DNA from: Pseudomonas segetis | Lineage (GTDB): Bacteria > Pseudomonadota > Gammaproteobacteria > Pseudomonadales > Pseudomonadaceae | Reading direction: 5' to 3' | DNA length: 64,000 bases | Assembly: GCF_900188155.1 (NCBI RefSeq) | Contig: NZ_FZOG01000003.1 | Coordinates: 248,001 to 312,000, forward strand | Part shown: positions 10,648 to 20,232 of the stretch, piece by piece | How positions within the stretch are numbered: position 1 is the stretch's first letter | Layout of the letters: each line of letters begins with the position of its first letter | Program-made: the position numbers and the translations under genes | Notes under the pieces: model-generated | Database searches by the model: none | Seen by the model: the letters and a program-made list of their open reading frames with translations, nothing else | Told to the model about the DNA's origin: nothing

Positions 10648-12453
10648 ATGGTTAAGAAAATTACTGTTACCGACACCATCCTGCGCGACGCTCACCAGTC
10701 GTTGCTGGCCACGCGTATGCGCCTCGACGACATGCTGCCGATCTGCGCCAAGCTCGATCAGGTCGGCTATTGGTCGCTGGAGGTTTGGGGCGGCGCCACA
10801 TTCGATGCCTGCGTGCGTTTTCTCAAGGAAGACCCGTGGGAGCGCCTGCGCCAACTCAAGGCCGCGTTGCCTAATACGCGCCTGCAAATGCTACTGCGTG
10901 GCCAGAACCTGCTCGGTTACCGGCACTACAGCGATGATGTGGTCAGGGCATTCGTTGCCAAGGCGGCGGTAAACGGCATCGATGTGTTCCGTATTTTTGA
11001 TGCGATGAACGACGTGCGTAACCTGCGCGTGTCCATTGAGGCCGTCAAAGCGGCTGGCAAGCACGCCCAGGGCACACTCAGCTATACAGTGAGCCCGGTG
11101 CACACCACCCAGGCCTATGTCGATCAGGCCAAGGCCATGCAGGCCATGGGCATCGATTCCATCGCAATCAAGGACATGGCCGGCCTGTTGACCCCATACG
11201 CTACGGCTGACTTGGTCAAGGCGCTGAAAGATGAAATCGATCTGCCGGTCTTTATTCACAGTCACGACACCGCAGGCATGGGCTCCATGTGCCAGCTCAA
11301 GGCGATTGAAGCCGGTGCTGATCATATCGACACCGCCATCTCCAGCTTCGCCTGGGGTACCAGCCATCCGGGTACCGAGTCGATGGTCGCAGCGCTGCGT
11401 GGCAGCCAGTACGACACCGGCCTCGACCTGGCGCTGATTCAGGAAATCGGTTTGTACTTCCACGCGGTGCGCAAGAAGTATCACCAGTTTGAAAGCGAGT
11501 TCACCGCAGTCGATACCCGTGTGCAGGTAAACCAGGTGCCAGGCGGGATGATGTCCAACCTCGCCAACCAGCTCAAGGAGCAGGGCGCGCTGAACCGCAT
11601 CAACGAAGTATTTGCCGAGATTCCAAAGGTTCGTGAAGACCTGGGTTTCCCACCGCTGGTGACGCCAACTTCGCAAATCGTCGGCACCCAGGCGGTGTTC
11701 AACGTATTGGCCGGAGAGCGCTACAAGACCATCACCAACGAGGTCAAACTCTACCTGCAAGGCCGTTACGGCAAGGCACCGGGTAAGGTCAACGAGAAGC
11801 TGCGCAAGCAGGCAATCGGCAGTGAAGAGGTGATCGACATCCGTCCGGCCGACCTGATCAAGCCAGAGCTGGCCAAGCTGCGCAGTGAAATCGGCGCCTT
11901 GGCCAAGTCGGAAGAAGACGTGCTGACCTACGCCATGTTCCCGGACATTGGCCGCAAGTACCTGGAAGAGCGCGAAGCCGGAACCCTGGTGCCTGAAGTC
12001 TTGCTGCCAATTCCTGACGGCACGGGTGTCGCGACGGCTGGCGGTGAAGGCGTGCCGACTGAATTCGTGGTCGATGTGCACGGTGAAAGCTATCGCGTTG
12101 ATATCACTGGTGTCGGGGTCAAGGGCGACGGCAAGCGTCACTTCTATCTCTCCATCGATGGCATGCCCGAAGAGGTGGTGTTCGAGCCGCTTAACGATTT
12201 CGTTGCAGGTAGCTCCGACAAGCGCAAACAAGCCGCCGGACCTGGCGATGTCAGCACCAGCATGCCGGGCAACATTGTTGATGTCCTGGTTAAAGAGGGC
12301 GACAGCGTCAAGGCTGGCCAGTCACTGCTGATCACTGAAGCGATGAAGATGGAGACCGAGGTGCAGGCGCCGATCGATGGCACGGTCAAAGCGGTTCACG
12401 TCGCCAAAGGCGATCGGGTCAACCCGGGTGAAGTGCTGGTCGAGATCGAATAG
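10648..12453 (+). CDS. oadA: Pyruvate carboxylase subunit B / oxaloacetate decarboxylase alpha
   Basis: 601 residues. The HMGL-like carboxyltransferase domain fills about residues 1-300 (start signature TDTILRDAHQSLLATRMR, metal-binding HSHDTAG). The conserved PYC_OADA domain follows, and the biotinyl domain covers about the last 75 residues with the biotin-accepting lysine in EAMKMETEV. No sodium-pump subunits (oadB, oadG) are nearby and the partner is a biotin carboxylase, so its role here is carboxylation of pyruvate to oxaloacetate. A GAGGAATTGAGAA ribosome binding site overlaps the end of pycA. A strong terminator follows 54 bp downstream. Confidence 0.95.
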   Translation: MVKKITVTDTILRDAHQSLLATRMRLDDMLPICAKLDQVGYWSLEVWGGATFDACVRFLKEDPWERLRQLKAALPNTRLQMLLRGQNLLGYRHYSDDVVRAFVAKAAVNGIDVFRIFDAMNDVRNLRVSIEAVKAAGKHAQGTLSYTVSPVHTTQAYVDQAKAMQAMGIDSIAIKDMAGLLTPYATADLVKALKDEIDLPVFIHSHDTAGMGSMCQLKAIEAGADHIDTAISSFAWGTSHPGTESMVAALRGSQYDTGLDLALIQEIGLYFHAVRKKYHQFESEFTAVDTRVQVNQVPGGMMSNLANQLKEQGALNRINEVFAEIPKVREDLGFPPLVTPTSQIVGTQAVFNVLAGERYKTITNEVKLYLQGRYGKAPGKVNEKLRKQAIGSEEVIDIRPADLIKPELAKLRSEIGALAKSEEDVLTYAMFPDIGRKYLEEREAGTLVPEVLLPIPDGTGVATAGGEGVPTEFVVDVHGESYRVDITGVGVKGDGKRHFYLSIDGMPEEVVFEPLNDFVAGSSDKRKQAAGPGDVSTSMPGNIVDVLVKEGDSVKAGQSLLITEAMKMETEVQAPIDGTVKAVHVAKGDRVNPGEVLVEIE

Positions 12454-12506
12454 CCTCGACCGGGCTGCGCGCCGCGCTTTCCGTGGCGCAGAACAAGTTT
12501 CTCTGT

Positions 12507-12531
12507 GGGAGCCTTAGGGCTCCCTTTTTTT
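12507..12531 (+). terminator. Rho-independent terminator of pycA-oadA
   Basis: A 7-bp stem GGGAGCC/GGCTCCC with loop TTAG, followed by seven T residues. It lies 54 bp after the oadA stop on the same strand. Confidence 0.92.
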
Positions 12532-12625
12532 GTTCGGATATCGCCGCCGGGTGTGATTGCGTCTAGCCGGGATGCGTCTAGCAACTGTAGGCTGGATGCC
12601 GTTCAGAATTATCACGAGTGAGCTG

Positions 12626-13534
12626 ATGCAAGCGCTGTTAGACGAGATCATTGAGCAAACCCGGCCGTTGATTGGTCAGGGTAAGGTCGCAAACTATATT
12701 CCGGCATTGGGTGGGGTTGAGCCGAACCAGTTGGGGATTGCCGTCTACAGTAACGATGGCGAGCTATTCACCGCTGGCGATGCGCAGACGCCATTCTCGA
12801 TCCAGAGTATTTCCAAGGTCTTCAGTCTGGTCCAGGCTGTCAGCCACTCGGGTGAAGCCATCTGGGAGCGGCTTGGTTACGAGCCTTCCGGGCAGCCGTT
12901 CAACTCGCTGGTGCAGCTTGAGTTGGAGCGCGGGATTCCGCGCAATCCCTTTATCAACACCGGCGCCCTGGTTATTTGTGACATCAACCAGTCGTGCTAT
13001 GCCGCGCCTTCGCTGGCGATGCGGGACATGGCGCGACGCCTGTCCGGCAACCCCGGCGTGGTGATCGACAGTGTGGTGGCGGCCTCGGAATACGAACACC
13101 GGGCACGCAACGCCGCAGCGGCTTACCTGATGCAGTCGTTTGGCAATTTCCATAACGATGTCGATTCGGTGCTGCGCAGCTACTTTAATCACTGCGCATT
13201 GCGCATGAGCTGCGTGGACCTGGCGCATGCCTTTAGCTTTCTGGCCAATCAAGGCGTCAGCCGCCTCAGCGGCGAGCGGGTGATGAGCCCACGCCAGGTT
13301 ACCCAGATCAATGCGATCATGGCCACCAGCGGCCTGTATAACGAGGCGGGCACCTTTGCCTACCGCGTTGGCTTGCCCGGCAAAAGTGGGGTTGGCGGCG
13401 GCATAATTGCTGTGGTTCCGGACCGTTATTCGATTTGCGTCTGGTCGCCGGAGTTGAACCCTGCCGGTAATTCACTGGTTGGCCTGCAAGCGCTGGAGAT
13501 GCTTAGCGACAGGATCGGCTGGTCGGTCTACTGA
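12626..13534 (+). CDS. glsB: Glutaminase
   Basis: 302 residues from the ATG at 12626; an in-frame ATG at 12557 would add 23 residues with no family similarity. Hydrolyses glutamine to glutamate and ammonia. It belongs to the serine-dependent beta-lactamase/DD-peptidase-related glutaminases: the catalytic Ser-x-x-Lys is in [13 protein letters not shown], and [10 protein letters not shown] and [12 protein letters not shown], both family signatures, are present. Length is typical (about 302-308). It stands alone after the oadA terminator, and a NIPSNAP-family gene follows 49 bp later on the same strand. Confidence 0.95.
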   Translation: MQALLDEIIEQTRPLIGQGKVANYIPALGGVEPNQLGIAVYSNDGELFTAGDAQTPFSIQSISKVFSLVQAVSHSGEAIWERLGYEPSGQPFNSLVQLELERGIPRNPFINTGALVICDINQSCYAAPSLAMRDMARRLSGNPGVVIDSVVAASEYEHRARNAAAAYLMQSFGNFHNDVDSVLRSYFNHCALRMSCVDLAHAFSFLANQGVSRLSGERVMSPRQVTQINAIMATSGLYNEAGTFAYRVGLPGKSGVGGGIIAVVPDRYSICVWSPELNPAGNSLVGLQALEMLSDRIGWSVY

Positions 13535-13583
13535 CGCATCCTGGCGATACATTTCAGGCCATCAATCATCCAAAGGAGAATTC

Positions 13584-13889
13584 ATGGTTACCTGTTACCT
13601 GCGTTACATCATCGATGCCTACAAGCAGGCTGAGTTCGAGCACTATGCGCGACTCTGGATTCCACTGGTCGAGAAATTTGGTGGCCAGCATCACGGTTAT
13701 TTCCTGCCGGGAGAGGGCGCCAATAATGTTGCTCTGGCCTTGTTCAGCTTTCCCAGCCTCGGTGAATACGAGCAGTACCGCATCCAGTCTTTGAATGACG
13801 CAGATTGCCAGGCCGCATTTCGCTACGCAGAAGAAACCCAGTGCATTGTGAGCTACGAGCGCAGCTTTTTCAGGCCTGTGCTCAAATAG
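13584..13889 (+). CDS. NIPSNAP-family protein
   Basis: 101 residues from an ATG at 13584 preceded by AAAGGAGAA. A longer open frame from 13479 overlaps the glutaminase end and is rejected. The sequence opens with the ferredoxin-like beta strand MVTCYLRYIIDAYK and continues with FEHYARLWIPLVEKFGGQHHGYFLP and an SFPSLGEYEQYR block, typical of bacterial NIPSNAP domains (dimeric alpha-beta barrel). Function is unknown for these single-domain versions. It may be co-transcribed with the glutaminase gene. Confidence 0.85.
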   Translation: MVTCYLRYIIDAYKQAEFEHYARLWIPLVEKFGGQHHGYFLPGEGANNVALALFSFPSLGEYEQYRIQSLNDADCQAAFRYAEETQCIVSYERSFFRPVLK

Positions 13890-13904
13890 ATCGGTCAGTC
13901 AGGC

Positions 13905-14711
13905 TTAGCGATCAGCTTTTTTATTCCTGACATAAAGCGCTTCGCCGCCAGTTGCGCTGGTGCCGCGTAACTGCAACTCGAAGCGCTTGGTTTGGCTGCG
14001 AATCAAGTCGCTCAGTTTTTTGTAGCCATATAGGCGTGAGTCAAACGCCGGGCGCAGTTTGCTGATGTTCTGGCCAAGCGCGCCCAAGCCTACCCAACCA
14101 TTTTCATCATCAATGTCGTCGATGACATTGGCTATGAAATCGACAGGGACTTTTTGCACCTTGGTTTTTGCATCTGGCTTTTTGGACTCGGAGGTCGTGA
14201 CATCCTGGCTGCTGGCTTGGGTTTTATCGCCGCTCTCAACGGCTTCAGATGCACCTGCGCGAAGAATCTCGGTATAGATGAACTTGTCGCATGCCGAGAC
14301 AAATGGCGAAGGTGTTTTTTCCTCACCAAAGCCGTACACCATCAATCCTTCTTCACGCAGCCGTGCCGCCAGGCGTGTGAAATCGCTGTCGCTTGAAACC
14401 AGGCAAAACCCGTCGAAGCGCCTCGTATAGAGCAAGTCCATTGCATCGATGATCAACGAACTGTCAGTGGCGTTCTTGCCCTTGGTGTAGGCGAACTGCT
14501 GGATAGGTTGAATGGAGTGGTCGAGCAGGACCTTTTTCCAGCCACCCAGTTGTGGGCCGGTCCAGTCACCGTAGATACGTTTGACACTGGCAATACCGTA
14601 TTTGGCAATTTCCTCGAACAGGCCTTCGACGATTGCAGGCGGTGCATTGTCGGCATCGATCAACACTGCCAGATGTGTTTGCTGGCGCGGAGTTGGAGTT
14701 CTATTGGCCAC
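13905..14711 (-). CDS. NYN-domain nuclease-like protein with OST-HTH/LOTUS domain
   Basis: The frame is open from 14771 (288 residues). A GTG at 14711 behind GAGATCAACA gives 268 residues beginning VANRTPTPRQQ and is preferred. The N-terminal half is a NYN (PIN-like, LabA/DUF88) domain with acidic catalytic-type residues in AVLIDADNAPP, GKNATDSSLIIDAMDLLY and LVSSDSDFTRLAARLREEG. A Lys/Thr/Ser-rich linker leads to a C-terminal OST-HTH/LOTUS RNA-binding-type domain (GLGALGQNISKLRPAFDSRL to the end). NYN plus LOTUS suggests an RNA-targeting enzyme; the substrate is unknown. Confidence 0.9.
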   Translation of the reverse strand: MANRTPTPRQQTHLAVLIDADNAPPAIVEGLFEEIAKYGIASVKRIYGDWTGPQLGGWKKVLLDHSIQPIQQFAYTKGKNATDSSLIIDAMDLLYTRRFDGFCLVSSDSDFTRLAARLREEGLMVYGFGEEKTPSPFVSACDKFIYTEILRAGASEAVESGDKTQASSQDVTTSESKKPDAKTKVQKVPVDFIANVIDDIDDENGWVGLGALGQNISKLRPAFDSRLYGYKKLSDLIRSQTKRFELQLRGTSATGGEALYVRNKKADR

Positions 14712-14882
14712 TGTTGATCTCACTTTCAAGGGTAGGGAAAACATAGGTCGAATGCACGCAAGGCGCCACAATTGTATTCATGCGCGGGCAACGGCGGCTC
14801 TAGTCTGGCGCTTTATGAGGACAGGCCGGTGATTTATCGCTATGGTTTAGAGATGTCCAACTGTCCAAAACAAGGATCAGCA

Positions 14883-16157
14883 ATGTCGATGAAAATGCGA
14901 GCAGCAGGCGGGTTATTGACCATGACTGTGGGCCTTTTGATCAGTGGTTGCGCGCAAACCGCCAGCACTGAAAACGACGTTAATGCGTCGTCGAAGCCCG
15001 AGAAGCATCAATATATAGGCCGTGCTCAAGATTTGTACGATTTGCCGCCACTCTACCAGCCCGGTACCTATCGCAATATGGACAAGCTGTATTTCACCCG
15101 CGATGTCGCGCGCGGTGAGCATGTCTATCCGTTGCCGCAGCAACCCAATATCGACGTCACATACCAGGCCGACGGTGCCGAGCAAACCACGGATGACTTT
15201 ATGCGCCGTAACCGGGTTGGAGGTCTGTTGATCATCAAGGACGGCAAGGTGGTGCTGGAAAAATATGGCCTTGGCAACGATGCCGATACCCGCTGGACCT
15301 CGTTCAGCGTGGTCAAGTCGATCTCGTCCACATTGGTTGGCGCCGCAGTGCAGCAAGGACGAATCAACGTCAAAGCTCCCATTACCCAATACCTGCCAGC
15401 GCTCAAGGGCGGGGCATATGATGGCGTGACCGTCGAGCAGGTGCTGCGCATGAGCTCTGGCGCGGACTGGAACGAAACCTACCGCGACCCGACTTCGGAT
15501 CGCCGCAAGATGTTCGAGTTGCAGCTATCGAATACGCCGGGTTCGCTGGTCAAGCAGTTGAGCCAGCTCAAGCGCAAGTCCAAGCCGGGCACTGTTTTCA
15601 AATACAGCACTGGCGAGTCGCACCTGCAGAGCGAGTTGGTCCACGCGGCCACGGGCATGACCACCAGCGATTACCTGTCTGATCGGATCTGGGCGCGCAT
15701 GGGCATGGAAAAGCCTGCCTACTGGCAGCTGGATGCGCAGGCGGGCCAGGAGATCGGCAGCAGTGGTTTTTCCGCCACGCTTAAAGATTACGGCCGCTTC
15801 GGCCAATTCATACTCAATGATGGCGTTATCGATGGCGAGCGTATCCTGCCCAAGGGCTGGCTGGATAAAGCCACCGAAGTCGATCCGGCGTCCTATCTGG
15901 CTCCGGGCAAACTGTACGGCGGGGATTACATCCTGGGTTACGGTTACCAGTGGTGGCTGTTCCCAACGGGCAAAGCGGCGCGACCGCAGCACGATGGTGC
16001 CTTCGAGGCACAGGGTATCTTTGGCCAGTTTGTGTATATTAACCGCAACGAAAACCTGGTTGCAGTGGTCTGGAGTGCCTGGCCAGAGCCTGAAATGGAC
16101 AAGCAGGAAATGGAAACCTATGACTTTATTGCAGCGGCAATCAAGGCGCTGAAATAA
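14883..16157 (+). CDS. Serine hydrolase lipoprotein of the beta-lactamase (class C-like) family
   Basis: 424 residues from ATG 14883, which has an AAGGA ribosome binding site; the open frame extends to 14772 without a plausible start. It begins with a lipoprotein signal ending LLISGC. The catalytic Ser-x-x-Lys is SVVK within FSVVKSISS, a Tyr motif occurs at FKYSTGESH, and a C-terminal HDGAF replaces the KTG box. Substrate candidates in this family include peptidoglycan peptides, esters and 6-aminohexanoate oligomers (NylB type); the precise substrate is not readable. It is followed by a strong terminator. Confidence 0.88.
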   Translation: MSMKMRAAGGLLTMTVGLLISGCAQTASTENDVNASSKPEKHQYIGRAQDLYDLPPLYQPGTYRNMDKLYFTRDVARGEHVYPLPQQPNIDVTYQADGAEQTTDDFMRRNRVGGLLIIKDGKVVLEKYGLGNDADTRWTSFSVVKSISSTLVGAAVQQGRINVKAPITQYLPALKGGAYDGVTVEQVLRMSSGADWNETYRDPTSDRRKMFELQLSNTPGSLVKQLSQLKRKSKPGTVFKYSTGESHLQSELVHAATGMTTSDYLSDRIWARMGMEKPAYWQLDAQAGQEIGSSGFSATLKDYGRFGQFILNDGVIDGERILPKGWLDKATEVDPASYLAPGKLYGGDYILGYGYQWWLFPTGKAARPQHDGAFEAQGIFGQFVYINRNENLVAVVWSAWPEPEMDKQEMETYDFIAAAIKALK

Positions 16158-16173
16158 CGCGAGGCTTGAACCA

Positions 16174-16206
16174 AAAGGGGCAGAACCTTGGTCTGCCCCT
16201 TTGTTA
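16174..16206 (+). terminator. Terminator after the serine hydrolase gene
   Basis: An 11-bp perfect stem AAAGGGGCAGA/TCTGCCCCTTT with a 7-nt loop, ending in TTTGTTA. Because both arms carry A and T runs it may also serve the convergent autotransporter gene on the minus strand. Confidence 0.85.
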
Positions 16207-16226
16207 TGTACAACTGATATTTGCTA

Positions 16227-19139
16227 TTAAAAACCCAGTTGCCACTGCACCATCAAGGCATGGTTGCGCGAGTCATTGCCGAGTTGGCCAGTGTAGGCCA
16301 GGCCGAGGTTTTGCCTGGCGCTGATGCCGACGTCGAAGCCTGCCTCCACGAGCATGCTATTGCGGTCCAGGGCGCTGCCTTCAACGCTGAAAGCCGTGCC
16401 GCCACTGAGGAATGACTGGCGCGTGTTGCTGTCGACATCCCCATAAACATGGCGCCAGCCCACGCCCAGGCGTGGGGTGAAGCTCATGCCGTTGTCCAGG
16501 GTGTCGAAGCGGGCAATGCGCAGGCCAAGGGTGCTGGTCATGTTGTCCTGGTCCTGTGACTCAACATGCAATGCGGCCGGGCCACCTTTTTCGTTGTAGC
16601 TGTCGCGTTCATAGCGTTGATAGCCGAGGTTGGCGTAAGGCTCTGCCTGCAGTTTGCCGCTGTTGATGGCGTAGCCGAGTTCAGCGAAGGCTTGCAGGCT
16701 GTCGGCGTCGTAATCACCGCGAACGCTGTCGTTAAAACCATTGAAATTGACTTCGCGCTTGCTGTCGCCATCATGGCTGCTGTACGCCGCACCGAGGCGC
16801 AAGCTATAGGCACCGCTTTGACGTAAGGCATAGGTGCCAATGTGGTAGCTGTCGACGTTGCCATCCGCATCTGAGCCTGCGTCGATATCGGTGTTTGAGT
16901 AACCGGCCAGTACCCCTAAACGCCATTGACCATTCAGGGCCCAGTCGGTGCCGATCACCGCGCCGCCGGTATTCTGGTCGATATCATGGCTGCCATTGTT
17001 GCCGTCGAGCGTACCGTTACTGCCCAATGCCTGGACCCAAAGTCGGCCTTGAGCATTTGGATCATTAAGGTTGCGTGCTTCATTGGGCAGGCCATTGGCG
17101 GCTAGCAGCGGGCCGTCTTGCGGGTTGATCGCGGTTTGCAGGTTGCCACTCATGCCGCCACCGAGTTGCTGCATGGCGCCGAGCATGGCGCTGCCGATCT
17201 GGCTGCTGCCCGCCAGCGTGGCATTGGCCAGGCTGGCGTTGCTGGCGCCAGCCAGTTGTTCCAGACCTGCGCTGGCGCTACTTGCATCACTGCTTAGCAA
17301 TGCGTTGTAGAGCACAGGGTTGCTGCTGGCGGTGATGCGCTGCGCGGCATTTGCAGCATTTGCGCCGCTGGCCAGGTCACTGAAGGCGACATCGTTGCGC
17401 TGCAGTTCAAGCTCAACACTATTGGCCGTGTAGGACAGCGTTGGCGTGAGAAAGGCAAAATTGCTGCTGACGCTGGCAAACTCGCCCGTTACACCTTCAG
17501 TTGCGTTAATTACGCTGTAGCTACTTTGTTTGGGATAGTCGCCACTGCCCGCGCGAACATCCAGTTTGGCGCCATTGACCTGCGCGCTGCCATTGACCTG
17601 CACGGGCGTGTGGCTGCCATCCGCTGCGACGGCGAAAGCAAGTGTTGAGCCCGCCTCAAGATTGAGGTTCTGCAACTGGCCTGCGCCGCTGTAGGTGGCG
17701 CCTGGCTTAACGTTCAAGGTGCCGCCGATGTGACCTTGGTTGATCAGCCCGGCGCCGCTCTGAACCTCACCGCCTTCGTTGAAATCATCGCTGGTGATGG
17801 TCCACGTGCCCTGTTTGACGGCCAGCCATTCAAAATTCTGGCTGTTGCCGAAGCTGCCGCCAGCAGCACCATCCAGGGTCAGGCTGTCACGGCCTTCGCC
17901 GCCATCGACCAAGCCGACAAACTGGCTGTGCGTGCCTAGCGTCAGGTTGTCATCACCGCCGCCGAGGTCCAGTGCCAAGCCGCTGGCGCCGCTGACCAGC
18001 CCATTATTGATCACGTTGTCGGCTTGGTCGCCGATAATGCGCACGCCGTCGCCATCAAGGCCGAGGATGCTGCCGTGGTTTTCGAGGAAGGTGGCAAACG
18101 GGGCGCCGCCCGTTGCGCTGTCGTCAATCAGGATGGCATTGGCGGCGCCGCTGATGGTTGCGCCTTCGCGGTTGATAATGGTGCCGCCGCCCATGGCGAT
18201 CCCTTCGCCGGTATTGGCAGCGCCGTCTTTCTCGCCGCCTGCGCCCGTGCCTTCGATGATGCCATGGTTGTCGATGTAGCCTTGGCCGTCGATATCCACG
18301 CCATCGCCGTCGCCATTGGCTGCAATGCCGTTGTAGCTGCCGGTGATGCGCCCATGGTTGGTGACCTTGCCGTCGCCGTCAGAGCCGAAACCCGAGCCGT
18401 TGCGGCCGATGATCACGCCATCTTGGTAGTTGATCAGTTCGGCGCCCAAATCTGTGGTGATGCCGTGGCGACCACCGCTGATCAAACCGTGGTTTTCCAC
18501 CTTGCCACCGCTTGACTCGTCGAAGTCGATACCGTCGAACTTGGCTTCATCGTCGGTCATGTCGCCGCTGCTGATCTCGCCATAGTTGATCACCGTAGCG
18601 TTGGCACCGAGGCGCATCCCGTCTTCAACCACGCCATGGATGATGCCTGTCTCGCGGTTGAGGATGTCGATTTTTACATCGGTTTGCAGCGCCTTGAGCA
18701 TGATCGCCCGGTCGCCTTGGGAGGTGATGGTGCCCGCGTTGTCGATGCTTACCCTGCTGCCGGCGAAGTCGCCGTCGATGCGAATGCCTTGCTTGGCGGC
18801 ATCTATGGTTGCACCTGTGCGGTTGATGATTTGATAGTTGCGCGCCGGGCCGTCGCCGTCATCGCTATCGATGCCGCGATCCTTGCTTGATTGCAGGATG
18901 CCGCTGTTATCGATAGTCACACCTGAGCCGCTGGTGTCGTCCTTGAGTAACACGGCGGGGTCTTTTTTAGTGATGACGCTGCCGCTGTCGCTGATGGTCA
19001 GGCTGCTTTCACCGCCCAGTTCCTGGCTGTCGCTGACCGCGTCACTGATAGTCAGGTCGACTGCGAGCGCCTGGGTAGTCACGCCAGCGAACAGGCTAAG
19101 GGCAATACAGCGGGCAAGGTGGGTCGGTCGCAAATGCAT
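16227..19139 (-). CDS. Autotransporter (type Va) with beta-helical passenger
   Basis: 970 residues. The signal peptide (about 1-26, ending TTQALA) is followed by a passenger of about 650 residues made of repeated short strands such as ISGGRHGITTD and ITGSYNGIAANGDGDGVDIDG. These turns are rich in Asp, Gly and Asn, which suggests a right-handed beta-helix with many calcium-like turns. A central VDGGEGRDSLTLDG block is RTX-like. The last about 275 residues form the translocator barrel (GRLWVQALGSNGTLDGNN onward) and end in Gln-Leu-Gly-Phe, the C-terminal aromatic needed for BAM recognition. No protease or lipase motif is visible; adhesion or aggregation is the likeliest role. Confidence 0.92.
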   Translation of the reverse strand: MHLRPTHLARCIALSLFAGVTTQALAVDLTISDAVSDSQELGGESSLTISDSGSVITKKDPAVLLKDDTSGSGVTIDNSGILQSSKDRGIDSDDGDGPARNYQIINRTGATIDAAKQGIRIDGDFAGSRVSIDNAGTITSQGDRAIMLKALQTDVKIDILNRETGIIHGVVEDGMRLGANATVINYGEISSGDMTDDEAKFDGIDFDESSGGKVENHGLISGGRHGITTDLGAELINYQDGVIIGRNGSGFGSDGDGKVTNHGRITGSYNGIAANGDGDGVDIDGQGYIDNHGIIEGTGAGGEKDGAANTGEGIAMGGGTIINREGATISGAANAILIDDSATGGAPFATFLENHGSILGLDGDGVRIIGDQADNVINNGLVSGASGLALDLGGGDDNLTLGTHSQFVGLVDGGEGRDSLTLDGAAGGSFGNSQNFEWLAVKQGTWTITSDDFNEGGEVQSGAGLINQGHIGGTLNVKPGATYSGAGQLQNLNLEAGSTLAFAVAADGSHTPVQVNGSAQVNGAKLDVRAGSGDYPKQSSYSVINATEGVTGEFASVSSNFAFLTPTLSYTANSVELELQRNDVAFSDLASGANAANAAQRITASSNPVLYNALLSSDASSASAGLEQLAGASNASLANATLAGSSQIGSAMLGAMQQLGGGMSGNLQTAINPQDGPLLAANGLPNEARNLNDPNAQGRLWVQALGSNGTLDGNNGSHDIDQNTGGAVIGTDWALNGQWRLGVLAGYSNTDIDAGSDADGNVDSYHIGTYALRQSGAYSLRLGAAYSSHDGDSKREVNFNGFNDSVRGDYDADSLQAFAELGYAINSGKLQAEPYANLGYQRYERDSYNEKGGPAALHVESQDQDNMTSTLGLRIARFDTLDNGMSFTPRLGVGWRHVYGDVDSNTRQSFLSGGTAFSVEGSALDRNSMLVEAGFDVGISARQNLGLAYTGQLGNDSRNHALMVQWQLGF

Positions 19140-19280
19140 GGCAGCGTGCTGTCCTTGTTATTAGGGATAGCCGCTTTTTATAACGAGCTTGTCTTACAGT
19201 TTTGTAACAGCTGTCTAATTGGAATAAATATTTCCATGGGCTCTACTAGTCTTTCCTATCCATAGACTGGGAGCCTGGAT

Positions 19281-19691
19281 ATGTCCGAGCCAAAAATCGA
19301 AGGTGGGTGCCAGTGCGGTGCAGTGCGATATTCGCTCGGAGGCGAACCGCTGATGATCGCGATCTGTCACTGCACAATGTGTCGTCGGGCGCATGCGGCA
19401 CCGGCTGTAGCCTGGGCGATGTATCAACAGGGGCAAGTCCGTTTCACCCAGGCGCAGCCCAGGCTGTATGCATCTTCGGCAGATGCGCAGCGTGGCTTTT
19501 GCGAGCACTGCGGTACCCAGGTTTCGTTTATCGCGAGCTTTCTGCCCGGCTTGATCGATATCAGCCTCGGCAGCCTCGACAACCCCCAGGCGCTGACCCC
19601 GACATTGCACTATTGGCATTCGGAACATCTGTCCTGGGCCGAGTTTGCCGATGACTTGCCGCGCTATCCCGGGCTACCGCCAGTCGAATGA
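19281..19691 (+). CDS. GFA-family (CENP-V/GFA) zinc protein
   Basis: 136 residues. The zinc-binding cysteines of the glutathione-dependent formaldehyde-activating enzyme family are all seen: Cys10, Cys12 (GGCQCGAVRY), Cys29, Cys31, Cys34 (ICHCTMCRRAH) and Cys74, Cys77 (FCEHCGTQ). Many members of this family are not formaldehyde-related, so only the fold can be claimed. The start follows a GGGAGCC segment with GGA 8 bases upstream. It is a single gene divergent from the autotransporter. Confidence 0.93.
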   Translation: MSEPKIEGGCQCGAVRYSLGGEPLMIAICHCTMCRRAHAAPAVAWAMYQQGQVRFTQAQPRLYASSADAQRGFCEHCGTQVSFIASFLPGLIDISLGSLDNPQALTPTLHYWHSEHLSWAEFADDLPRYPGLPPVE

Positions 19692-19719
19692 TCAGCAGTG
19701 CTTTGTGCTTGCCTGAGCC

Positions 19720-20178
19720 TTACTTGAACTGCTTGCGGTACTGGATAAAGCCCGAGCGCTCGGCTATGCGCTCATAGAGCAACATGGCTTTGCTGTTACT
19801 CTCGTGGGTCAGCCAGTAGGCGCGTGAGCAGTTGGCCTGTTGCGCTTGGGCGTAAACAAACTCGATCAGTTGGCGCCCGACACCATTGCTGCGCACATTT
19901 TTGTCGATGAACAAGTCCTGCAGGTAGCAGTAGTCACCCACGGTCCAGGTTGAGCGGTGGTAGACCCAGTGGACCAGGCCGATCGCTTGGCCATCATGCC
20001 AGGCCAGTGCTGCATGGATGGGCTCGTCAGGATCGAGAAAGCGTTGCCAGTTAACCTCGCTGGCCTCGGCCGGAATCTCGGTCATGTAGAAACGTTGATA
20101 GCCTTGCCACAACGGTAGCCAGGCAGCGTGGTCGTCGGCGCTGACTGGGCGAACTTCGACTTCGATACGGGCGGCCAT
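19720..20178 (-). CDS. GNAT-family N-acetyltransferase
   Basis: 152 residues. It has GNAT motif elements in order: DEPIHAALAWHDGQAIGLVHW (strands 2-4), the acetyl-CoA-binding turn KNVRSNGVGRQLIEFV (Q/R-x-x-G-x-G/A type), and YWLTHESNSKAMLLYERIAERSGFIQY (motif B). The substrate is not predictable. An AGGAGGACAG ribosome binding site precedes the start. It lies 54 bp downstream of ansA on the same strand and may share its transcript. Confidence 0.92.
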   Translation of the reverse strand: MAARIEVEVRPVSADDHAAWLPLWQGYQRFYMTEIPAEASEVNWQRFLDPDEPIHAALAWHDGQAIGLVHWVYHRSTWTVGDYCYLQDLFIDKNVRSNGVGRQLIEFVYAQAQQANCSRAYWLTHESNSKAMLLYERIAERSGFIQYRKQFK

Positions 20179-20232
20179 TTGCTGTCCTCCTGTGAATTAT
20201 TATTGTTGTTTGAGTGCGAGCTGGCGCGCTGA

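Noticed and set aside
16227..19139. Autotransporter DNA repeats as a tandem-repeat or CRISPR-like array
   Set aside because: The repeats are degenerate at DNA level and follow the codon frame of a beta-helical protein; there are no regular spacers.
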